A stretch of DNA of 34,738 nt, from NCBI GenBank assembly GCA_011088265.1, contig JAALKB010000012.1, positions 1-34,738 on the forward strand, written 5' to 3'. The notes beneath the pieces are model-generated. The model was not told the DNA's origin. It saw nothing but the letters and a program-made list of their open reading frames with translations, and made no database searches. The stretch's first letter is position 1. The number at the start of each line of letters is the position of its first letter. This DNA is from Gammaproteobacteria bacterium (GTDB lineage: Bacteria > Pseudomonadota > Gammaproteobacteria > Arenicellales > Poriferihabitantaceae). The translations under genes were made by a program, and so were the position numbers. This document shows positions 20,434 through 28,900 of this stretch, piece by piece.

Positions 20434-20475
20434 GAATGTGTAACCTATTTCTCCGGTATCTTCTGTTACCTATCT
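20434..20475 (-). repeat. Right terminal inverted repeat of the IS481-like element
   Basis: Reverse complement begins AGATAGGTAACA and ends GGTTACACATTC, mirroring 19346-19387. Confidence 0.85.
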
Positions 20476-20633
20476 ATCGAGTTATGCAGTATCGCTCTGG
20501 CAATGCTTGACTCGGGAGTTTCATTCTTCTATCATAAAAAATCGCTCGTCTATTGGCTGAAAAATATCCTTTATAAGTCAAGGACTATCGTACCGCATCC
20601 TAGCGGGTTCCAGGAAAGCACCAAAGAGAACGA

Positions 20634-22114
20634 GTGGCAACTTCAAATACAACAAACCACTTATCCGACAGAGCAAGCTATGTGGTTGTATTCGACCATA
20701 TGATTCCACGCGACGCTCATCCGAAAAGGAAACTCACGCCCCGCCAGGGTACCGCACTATTTAATTCTAGAACCGCATTTCGACCCGCCGCTCCGACTGG
20801 TTCAACCCTGTCGACAGAGTGGGTTGAAGAGGCCACGTTCGCCTTGGCGAGGTACGACTACATTCTGCTGGAGGATTATTTCGGCCTGGATGAACCCGTT
20901 TTAGACCTGATACCGGCCGACCGCAGGATAATTGCTATGACCACGTCCAAAGTGGAGCATGACGGCGGACTTACCGTAACTCACATTCAGACGCTGATGA
21001 AAACGGAGGCTGCCCTTTACCAGGTTATTGTTCCGTCTGGCCTCGACGCGCTTCGACTATTCTTCGAATGTCGATCCAATGGTATTCCCACCGATGCGTT
21101 AACGATCTTCGCAGCATCGGAATCCCAGTTGTGGTCCCGGTTTGCATCTTTGGTGTTTGGCGCCAACACGATCACGGCCCATCCGACACCGAGTCATTTT
21201 GCATCGGTTCCGACACTAACAGGGAAGTTCGGTCCATTGCAGACGCTAGCAGGAGTCAGGATCTTTAGGTATTACTGGAAATGGGGTGGAGCGATCACTT
21301 TCTCCCGCTGCCCATAACGCAGCCTACCAGGCGCTGGGGTATCCTGGGCTGTACTTGCCCTTCCCCTTGATGACGATATCAGAGCTCGAAGAGATTCTGG
21401 ACGGGTTTAGCAGGTTGGGCTCGCCGCTTATAGGCTTAACCACGACCTCACCACTAAAAGAGGTAGTGAGCGAGCAGGCGGTTCCCAATAGGGAAATCGT
21501 CAACGAAACCCGCTCTGCGAATGTATTGCATGTTGGCGCCAGTGAGTGGCATTCGGATACCACCGATGATACTGGGCTGATTAGAATCCTTGAGGACTAT
21601 TCGATTGAAGTAGCGGGGAAAAGGGTGTCGGTTATGGGAGCGGGTGGTTCAGGCCGGGTTGCCACCGCTGCTTTGTTAACCTTGGGTGCTGATGTATCCG
21701 TCTACAACCGAGGCGAAACTCGGTTGAAGCTCGCGGCAGCGTGTTTATCAGCACCCTGTCTTCCCCTGAGCGCCTTTGATTCTATCGATGTGGATGTCAT
21801 TGTAATATTCTATTCCCATAGGCAAGAACAACGAGGAGATACCATTTGACATCACCAGATTATCGCCTGGTACTGTTGTCATCGATTTTGGATATCGCAA
21901 TATCCCGAATATTCTGACCCAGACGGCTCGTGATCTTGGCGCGATGGTGATTGATGGCACCATCATGCTGAAAATGCAATTGCTCGCTCAGTTTAAAGCG
22001 TTGGTGGGGCAGAGCATGCCGCTGGAGGTGTTGGTTTCGGTAATGGAGGCGCATCATATGCATCCATCGGGTGAAACACCGATAGACAGCAGCCGGGCAG
22101 CGATCTATTTCTGA
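20634..22114 (+). pseudogene. Dehydroquinase/shikimate-dehydrogenase-like bifunctional protein, frameshifted
   Basis: The three reading frames join into one protein. The first 210 or so residues (20634 to about 21262) look like the barrel of type I 3-dehydroquinate dehydratase. The frame then shifts into a shikimate dehydrogenase (AroE) domain beginning LGITGNGVERSLSPAAHNAAY, which corresponds to GNPxxHSLSPxxHN. TTTSPLKE holds the catalytic lysine position, SDTTDDTG the aspartate, and VMGAGGSGRVATAAL the NADP-binding loop. A second shift near 21812 leads to IPIGKNNEEIP, VVIDFGYRN and DGTIMLKMQLLAQF, ending at TGA 22112-22114. In the first domain the usual Schiff-base lysine and catalytic histidine are not visible (ALYQVIV where others have K; IIAMTTSK where others have a YHD-type motif). 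GTG at 20634 follows AAGAG. It may be a dead or re-purposed enzyme. Confidence 0.75.
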
Positions 22115-22144
22115 GGTAGCCAGTTAAGGTGAAGATATAAAAAT

Positions 22145-23344
22145 ATGTTGTCTCCAATATCAACAAGCGAGCAAGATTTATTGGGCCGGGTGAGGAATCT
22201 TGCCCAAGGCGTATTCCTAGAGCGAGCTGAATGCTACGACGAAGGTTTGGCGTTCCCGGCAGAGAATTTTGATGATCTGTTTTCTAACGGCTTGATGATG
22301 GTTCCGGTTTCGAGGAAGTGGGGTGGCCTCGAATGTGCTCCAGCGTATGGCAATGTCATTGGACTTTGGCGGATGACGGTCGAGATTGCTCAAGCAGACC
22401 TGTCCTTTTCGCGCTGTTGGGAAGGACACAACAACGCAATGTTGTTATTGGATGCGCTGGGTACGGATGAACAAAAGGAACGATGGTTCACCGATGTGGC
22501 GCAAAACGGGGCTAGATGGGCTGCCTGGAGTGGAGAGCCACAATCCAGGGTTCCCGGGCAGAAGCGAAAAGTCGGGACGACACTTGAAAAGGTAAGCGGA
22601 GGCTATATCGTCAGTGGCAATAAGGTATTTGCCACCAGCGCACCAGGAGCAAATTGGGCGATTTTATTGGTTAGTCAAGAAGGCCCCGGTGCGGCGCGAG
22701 ACTCAAGAAATGGAGAAAACAGTTTAATGATGATGGCTTGTAATCTGTCGGATGCGACTGTAAGCTTTGGCGATAAATGGTGGAATCCCATCGGAATGCG
22801 GTCGACAGTTTCGTATCAAGTGAATTTCGCTGATACCTTTATCCCTGATGAAAACGTGATTGGTGAGGTCGGTCAGTATATTCGAGATGGCTTCCAGGCC
22901 TATTTTACACCCCAATACGCTGCAAGCTTTTTTGGAGCAGCGTCGGGTGCGTTTGAGTCTGCGTTAATGTTTGTTCGGTCTCAGGGAAAACAATCCGATC
23001 CTTTCATCCAACAACATGTGGCGGCGATTCAAATGAACCTCGACACCCTCGATTTGTGGTTGCAGGATGTTGCAACGAAAGTCTCAGGTGCCGATAAAAC
23101 CGCATCCCGAATCGCAGGGAGTAAGCTTAGATGGCTTGCGGAAACGTTGTCCGAGGACACCGTGAAGCGTTGTGTCAAGATGTGTGGCGCCCGAAGTCTG
23201 AACAAGCCCAGTCGGTTGGAGCGAGTCTATCGTGACCTTTCGATCTATACCTTGCATGACAATGCGGATCATATGTTGGCAAATGTGGGGCGCGAGCTGC
23301 TAGGAGAACCGACTCAGGATGCTTTCTTTGCAATAAAGACCTAA
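22145..23344 (+). CDS. Acyl-CoA-dehydrogenase-fold flavoprotein (DszC-like monooxygenase)
   Basis: An intact 399-residue protein of the acyl-CoA dehydrogenase superfamily: helical N-domain (about 1-125), beta-barrel with the flavin-contact segment WAAWSGEP...SGGYIVSGNKVFATSAPGANW (about 120-175), and a C-terminal four-helix bundle. The C-terminal signature VYRDLSIYTLHDNADHML is like that of flavin-dependent monooxygenases such as DszC and N-hydroxylases rather than true acyl-CoA dehydrogenases, and no acyl-CoA catalytic glutamate is evident. Such enzymes use reduced flavin supplied by a separate reductase. ATG at 22145 follows AAGGTGAAG. The transporter gene starts 8 bp after its stop, so the two are co-transcribed. 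Substrate unknown. Confidence 0.82.
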   Translation: MLSPISTSEQDLLGRVRNLAQGVFLERAECYDEGLAFPAENFDDLFSNGLMMVPVSRKWGGLECAPAYGNVIGLWRMTVEIAQADLSFSRCWEGHNNAMLLLDALGTDEQKERWFTDVAQNGARWAAWSGEPQSRVPGQKRKVGTTLEKVSGGYIVSGNKVFATSAPGANWAILLVSQEGPGAARDSRNGENSLMMMACNLSDATVSFGDKWWNPIGMRSTVSYQVNFADTFIPDENVIGEVGQYIRDGFQAYFTPQYAASFFGAASGAFESALMFVRSQGKQSDPFIQQHVAAIQMNLDTLDLWLQDVATKVSGADKTASRIAGSKLRWLAETLSEDTVKRCVKMCGARSLNKPSRLERVYRDLSIYTLHDNADHMLANVGRELLGEPTQDAFFAIKT

Positions 23345-23352
23345 ATTAAGCG

Positions 23353-24573
23353 ATGACAAACAGAAAAATAGACACACGTGGTGTGATTGCCCCGATATGG
23401 TGGTTGGCGTTGGGATATTTTCTGTTTTACATTCCCTATAGCGCATTAGTAAAAGCGCTGTCTTCTGGCCTGCTTGAGCAAGCAGGTGTCATATCAAGCG
23501 CTATTGAGCATGTAGCAAGCCTTGAGTTTCTGCCAGCGGTCCTGGTGGGTACGGTGATTACCATGCCGCTCATTCTTTTTTGCCTCGGTTGGTTTAAGTA
23601 CCTGAAAACTGTGACGGTTTGGGGTATTAAGCTTCCGCATTTCTCTCCGATGGCTGCATTATCGGGTGTGGCATTTGCGATCATTATTGCAACTACGACC
23701 TTGGCGTATACCTTTCACGGCGTATCAATTCTGTTTGCGCTGCTACTCATGCGCGGAGGGGTTCTGATTATGTCTCCCGTGCTCGATAAAGTGTTTATCA
23801 GGCCCGTAAAATGGTATTCGTGGTTGGGTTTTGGAAGTAGCATTATCGCGCTTGGCATAGCAATGATCCAGGTCTCAGAATTCGTTTTAACTGGGTTAGT
23901 ATTTTTGAACCTTTGCGGATACCTGCTTGGGTATGCGTTTCGTCTTCAGGCGATGACCCAATGTGCCAAAGATGTAAGTGAGTCAGTCAATCGGCGATTT
24001 TTTGTTGAGGAGAACATCTCCGCCATGATGACGTTGTTGGCTGTGCCTGGTCTGATTGCGCTGCTTGGAATCGGTGCGCCAGGAGAAATGTTGCGAACCG
24101 GGTTCACTACCTTTTTCCTATCGGATCTGGTTTGGCCGGCATTGCTAATCGGTGTGCTGTACGGATGTCTTGGCGTTTTCGGTAGTTTGATCTATTTGAA
24201 TCGAAGGGAGAACACATTCGCTATTCCGGTTAACCGTTGCTCTAGTTTGCTTTCAGGGGTTGTGGCCTCGGCTATTTTATTTTTCGCATTTGGAAATAAC
24301 CCCATTAGCACTGTCCAGTTGATCAGTGTGGCTATTGTGATTATTGCCTTGATTCTGATGTCATTTTTCGACTCCCAACAACTTGGGGCTCAAGGCCTGC
24401 GGCAAAAGATCGTTCTGTTTATTTGTGACCACAATCAGGCGCGCGCTCCCATGGCGGCGGCAATCTGTAATGATTATCTCGAAAAAAAACCCAAACTTGA
24501 TCTCGGATTTGGCCCCGCTAATGCCGTCACTTCTAAAAGTGCGGGTTTGCATGCGCCGAATACTGGGGGATGA
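23353..24573 (+). CDS. DMT-like membrane transporter running into an LMW tyrosine phosphatase domain
   Basis: Residues 1-345 hold about ten hydrophobic segments typical of a small-molecule transporter of EamA/DMT type (first around GYFLFYIPYSALV, last ISVAIVIIALILMSFF). The frame then continues into IVLFICDHNQARAPMAAAIC, the CX5R active loop of low-molecular-weight tyrosine phosphatases or LMW arsenate reductases (Cys358, Arg364), and the SAG strand. It stops at a TGA after a five-G run (24565-24569), halfway through that domain. The rest of the phosphatase fold is encoded from 24570 in another frame. The start follows the upstream stop by 8 bp. Whether the product is a fusion or a decayed gene cannot be settled from sequence alone. 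Confidence 0.75.
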   Translation: MTNRKIDTRGVIAPIWWLALGYFLFYIPYSALVKALSSGLLEQAGVISSAIEHVASLEFLPAVLVGTVITMPLILFCLGWFKYLKTVTVWGIKLPHFSPMAALSGVAFAIIIATTTLAYTFHGVSILFALLLMRGGVLIMSPVLDKVFIRPVKWYSWLGFGSSIIALGIAMIQVSEFVLTGLVFLNLCGYLLGYAFRLQAMTQCAKDVSESVNRRFFVEENISAMMTLLAVPGLIALLGIGAPGEMLRTGFTTFFLSDLVWPALLIGVLYGCLGVFGSLIYLNRRENTFAIPVNRCSSLLSGVVASAILFFAFGNNPISTVQLISVAIVIIALILMSFFDSQQLGAQGLRQKIVLFICDHNQARAPMAAAICNDYLEKKPKLDLGFGPANAVTSKSAGLHAPNTGG

Positions 24574-24887
24574 GTGCGGTTGCTGTATCTGTTTTGCAAT
24601 CAATGGGGATTAAAGCGGATCGACATGTTCCAAGGCAGGTCACTGCCTCTGATTTACATCAATCTGACGTTGTGATTTGTATGACGGGATCACAACGCGA
24701 TACGTTAATCGGTCGACATCCCTGGGTTGAAGAAAAGGTTGAGAATCTCGGTTTTACCGCAGCCCTTCATAAAGAGGACGCCAGTAGCGCTGACTCCCTC
24801 AAAGAGATCGGCGTGGCTCTGCGTGAACGAATCGTCGATTTTTTCGCTGACCGTTTTAGGAGAAATGCCCAGACGGCTGGGGAGTGA
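24570..24887 (+). CDS. C-terminal half of LMW tyrosine-phosphatase-like domain
   Basis: Encodes MSAVAVSVLQSMGIKADRHVP...VVICMTGSQRDTL...LREI-type sequence matching the second half of the LMW phosphatase fold: helix after the SAG strand, H-x-P-R turn, DVVICM strand and C-terminal helix. The region where family members have the general-acid Asp-Pro reads HKEDASSAD, so the proline is absent. The first half (P-loop) lies in the previous ORF. ATG overlaps the TGA of that ORF as ATGA, so coupled translation is possible. A split within the fold makes a one-base loss in the G run more likely. Confidence 0.65.
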   Translation: MSAVAVSVLQSMGIKADRHVPRQVTASDLHQSDVVICMTGSQRDTLIGRHPWVEEKVENLGFTAALHKEDASSADSLKEIGVALRERIVDFFADRFRRNAQTAGE

Positions 24888-25000
24888 TTTACCGGTTTGG
24901 TCGGGTTTTTTTAAGCCAAAACTCATGATAGAAACGAGTTTTTTGGATTTATCGGTGTATTTAAGCGAAGCACTGGTAATCAATAAAAAAGGAGTATAAG
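24888..25000 (+). other. Short intergenic region with weak hairpin before the oxidase leader ORF
   Basis: CCAAAACTC (24916-24924) and GAGTTTTTTGG (24936-24946) form an AT-rich imperfect stem with a T tract, perhaps a weak terminator. The strong ribosome binding site AAAAAAGGAG ends at 24994 in front of the short ORF at 25001. No promoter is convincing. Confidence 0.35.
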
Positions 25001-25042
25001 ATGCGAAATAATTTATTCACCAAGAACGAGGTCTTAGAATAA
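25001..25042 (+). CDS. 13-codon leader ORF coupled to the multicopper oxidase
   Basis: ATG at 25001, six bases after the strong Shine-Dalgarno sequence GGAG, encodes MRNNLFTKNEVLE and a TAA whose last base is the A of the oxidase ATG (TAATG). The oxidase start itself has a weaker upstream site (CGAGG, 11 bases away). Ribosomes terminating here would be placed on the oxidase start. The peptide has no recognised features. Coupling is inferred from spacing. Confidence 0.5.
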   Translation: MRNNLFTKNEVLE

Positions 25043-25824
25043 TGGTTAGAAAACTGATAAACACAAGATCATTGTTGAAATATTGTTCCTTGTCTTTTCT
25101 GCTTTTGTGGGTCTCGTTGCCAGCTTACAGCAGTGAGCAGTGTTCTTGCGAGTGGACCATTTCTGCTGATGTTGTTGCACTGGATCAGGCTTACTACAAC
25201 AACCGGATGGGTACATTTCAGCCAGAGGGGATGGTTTTTGCGTTGAAGAGTGATGTGGTCAGCAATTCCTCAAATACCACAGACTTAACGCCGGGCAATG
25301 TTATGCTGAGACCCGGTAAGCGGGCCAGACCGATCGTTCTTAGAGCGAATGTGGGGGATTGCCTGGAGGTGACTTTCACTAACTTGTTGGCAGAAAAGTC
25401 AGTGGCATCCACTAACCCGGTTCTTGGCACAGTTGAATCTCCCTATGACCCTAATGACCCGGCTTCGGCGCAATGGAAGCCTGATGAGTTCGCCCAGTTT
25501 CCCACCCGGGAATCAGGTATCCACGCAATGGGGATGCAGGTTTGCCCCGTTGGCTCAGATGACGCAATCTTATCTGATGGGAGTTGGGTTGGAGCCAACC
25601 CCAGCAGTTTGGAGTGTCCGATAGGCCAAGAAGGAGGTAGTGCGAATTGTTTGGTAGGGCCAGGGAAAATTAGAACTTACAAATTCTTCGCTGGGGGGGA
25701 AGGCACCTTCCTGCTCTATGATGCCGCTGCACCAATTGGGCAAGGCCCGGACTTCGGTGGTCATCCTATGCTGGGGACTGTTTGGTGCTGTAAACGTTCA
25801 ACCCTATGGCGCACTTTGGTTTAG
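25042..25824 (+). pseudogene. N-terminal part of giant multicopper oxidase (broken by frameshift)
   Basis: This segment and the ORF at 25927-30747 are one gene in the same frame. It starts with a Sec signal peptide: basic MVRKLINTRSLLKY, hydrophobic SFLLLWVSLP, and probable cleavage after AYS. It continues into a first cupredoxin domain (IVLRANVGDCLEVTFTN). After CTGGGGACTG (25771-25780) the conserved sequence moves to the +1 frame (LFGAVNVQPYGALWF...). The 25042 frame itself meets TAG at 25822-25824. About 75 bp later, near 25853-25861, a second indel returns the homologous reading to the original frame (NNQGKQISVSLIIDYD). Without correction only a 260-residue exported fragment would be made. 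Confidence 0.75.
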
Positions 25825-25926
25825 AAGTCAGGTTACCGCAGCTGATCTGAAACTGGCAACAATCAGGGCAAACAGATCTCGGTCAGCCTCATAATTGACT
25901 ATGATGCAAAATATACCGATGGTCCG

Positions 25927-28900
25927 TTGAAAGGGCGGCCCATCCTCAAAATGTTGAATGATGAAAACCAGATTGTTCATACGGACTTAACCGCTATCAT
26001 TACAGGACCAGGAAGGGGGAATTTCGATAATTCTGAGACAAATCCCGCCTACCCTGACAGAGGAAAGTCGTATCGGGAAATCACCGCGATTTACCATGAT
26101 GACTATACAACTTCTCAGTCGTTTGACATCTTCGCTCGAGATACAAATGCGAATAAAGGATTGCAACAAGCGCTAACTGCTGGGCAGGATCTCTTCGGAA
26201 TTAACTATGGTATGGGAGCGATCGGTGCACCCATTTGGGCGAACCGGATTGAAGTAGGCCCCAACTATGCTTGTGCTGCTTGTCGGTATGAGGAATTCTT
26301 TTTAAGTTCCTGGCCGCTCGGTGACCCGGCAATGATTGTCGATATTCCCGCTAACGCCACTAACGCAACTTCCAATGGTGAACCCGTTAAAGGCCCTAAA
26401 GCAACTCAAGCGTACTATCCTGATGATCCTTCCAATGTCTACCATTCCTATATTGGTGATCATACGAAGTATCGGATTTTGCATGCAGGCACAGACATCA
26501 CCCATGTCCACCACCAGCATGCCCATCAGTGGCTTCACTCGCCTAATAGTCCAGACGGTAACTACCGAGATAGCCAGATGATTACCCCGGGTTCGGCATT
26601 CAATTTGGACTATGTCTATAATGGTAGCGGAAATAAAAACCATACCGTCGGCGACTCTATTTTCCATTGTCACTTTTATCCTCACTTCGCTCAGGGGATG
26701 TGGTCGCTGTGGCGGGTGCATGATACCTTTGAGGCGGGCACTAATCTCGATGAATCAGGAAAGCCTTTGACCGATGGTTGGAATCGTGTATTGCCAGACG
26801 GTGAAATCGTAACGGGAACTCCGACACCGGCGATTGTTCCCATTCCAAGCTACGCTATGGCGCCCATGCCGGCTAAAGTAAGGGTTTGTCCTGCCTATGG
26901 TGCTGAATCAGTGGCACAGCGTGTAGGCGAGAGCTGCCCCGCCGCACCAAGCGCTGACGCGACACCTGTTGGGCATATGGTGGTGGTCAGCGAGGAAGAT
27001 CTCAAGGCTGGCAAAAACCCTGGATATCCCTTCTACATACCTGAGGTGTCGGGACACCGGGCGCCGCATCCACCGTTAGATTTTGCCTGTGCTGGTGGGG
27101 TTGAGACTGTCCATGAGAATGGGCTCGACATTCCAAGATGCATTGGCGAAGATTACCATGACGGTGGGTTACCTCGCCATGTAGTTCTGGCCGAAGAAGG
27201 CGATCTTTACGAGAAGCACAATCGATGGGACTTTACCAAAACCAACGACAGGCTCTTGGCCATCCAGCTCTCAGAAGAAGGCACGCTCCCGGAGCAAGCG
27301 GGTATGAAGGCCAATGCTCAGCGCATCCATCCCTCGTTCACGCCGGAAGGCAGCGCCGCTAACTTTATACTAAACGGGCAACAGCCTCAGCAAGGCGCGC
27401 CTTATGCCGATCCGGCTATTAACCTCGATGGGACTCCCATCCTGAAACCGGATGGCAGCAACAAACTGGTCTATAAAGCGGCTAACATCCAATTGGATGT
27501 TGTGTTTAACAAAAAAGGCTGGCACTTCCCCCAACAGCGTATGATCTCTCTTTGGGGTGACGTTCAACCCACCATTGACGGGAAGCGCAAGCCGGAGCCC
27601 TTCTTCTTCAGGGCCAATTCTTTCGATGTCGTGGAGTACTGGCATACGAATCTAATGCCAAACTATTACGATCTGGATGATTTCCAGGTACGTACTCCAA
27701 CCGATGTATTGGGCCAACACATTCACTTGGTGAAGTTTGACGTTACCTCCTCGGATGGTGCGGCAAACGGTTTTAACTACGAGGACGGGACGTTTAGTCC
27801 ACAAGAGGTGCAGGAGCAAGTCGGAGCGATCCAGAAAAACGGCGGATTGTATTCTCACGATGGCTCAAAGCAGAATCAACTAACGCTCAAGACGATTCCG
27901 TTCTTTGGGGAGGGGCCGCCTAATCAGGATGATCCCGAATATGGCAAGCCGCAATGGCTTGGTGCCCAGGCGACGATTCAGCGTTGGTATGCCGATCCGT
28001 TATGTAATGATACCGGTGCCCAAGGCGATTCGCCCTGTAAGCAGGATCTTGGTGTGAATACCGAAGATAGAACCATTCGCACCGTCTTCACCCATGACCA
28101 CTTTGGACCGTCCACACACCAACAAGCCGGATTGTATGCTGGCCTGGTGATCGAACCATACGGTTCTGAGTGGAAGTTGGTTGATGGGACGAAAATGGGT
28201 GGTCGAGAGGTACCGGGTCCTGGTGGAGCTACGACCTCTGATGGTGGCCCAACCAAGTGGGAGGCGATGATTATTCCGCCCACTGCAAGCGGCCAGAAAC
28301 CTTATCGAGAGTTCATGCTTGAGTTCCAGGACAAGACGCTGGCTTACACGGCAGGTAGTAAGAAAGAGAAAACTCCTTATCAGGAGTATGATAGTGAAGA
28401 ACCACCCACCGATTACTGGGGATGGGCTGATCCAGATCACGTGGTCCGTGCACCACCAAATTTCGCTGTCAATAAAAACCCAGCTCCTAATCCCTATTTG
28501 GTCTCTACCAGTGAGAGTACGGGTAGTTGGTCGGTGAACTACACTAATGAGCCGCTCCCTTTTAGGGTGGCGAGTGCTGAGGCGGGACATCCCGAGCAAT
28601 CTGACCTTGGTGAAGCCTTCGTTTCCATGACGCGTGCAGACGAGGCACTGAATGTGCAGCCCACCGCTGGCACGCCGATCAGTGAAGGTTCCCCATTTAA
28701 GTTCCCCCCACCTTTTGCAGGTGCTGAACCGACCGACCCTTATACGCCATTGCTTCGCGCATATCCAGGCGAGCAGGTACAGGTCAGAACCCTGGTGGGC
28801 GCACACGAGATGCCCCATGCATTCACGATGCATGGTTTAAACTGGCTATTCGAACCTGCGAACAGGAATTCGGGTTTTAGAAGTACTCAGGGTATGGGTA

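Larger units (their letters stand above)
19346..20475 (-). mobile_element. Degenerate IS481-family insertion sequence
   Basis: The ends are 42-bp imperfect inverted repeats, 19346-19387 and 20434-20475, matching at about 33 of 42 positions. Both start AGATAGGTAACA outermost and finish with ACACATTC inside. Each end carries the GGTAACA/GGTTACA-type motif twice, as expected for a transposase binding two adjacent sites. Between them lies a minus-strand transposase remnant. The full length of 1,130 bp fits an IS481-type element with internal deletion. No clear target-site duplication is visible next to the repeats. Confidence 0.85.

Noticed and set aside
24570-24573. ATGA overlap taken as proof of two separate normal genes
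   Set aside because: The break falls in the middle of the phosphatase fold, so a normal gene boundary is less likely than a frameshift, although coupling is not excluded.
28000-28833. 277-residue minus-strand ORF
   Set aside because: Lies wholly antisense to the multicopper oxidase, which shows copper-binding motifs; composition is that of a shadow frame.
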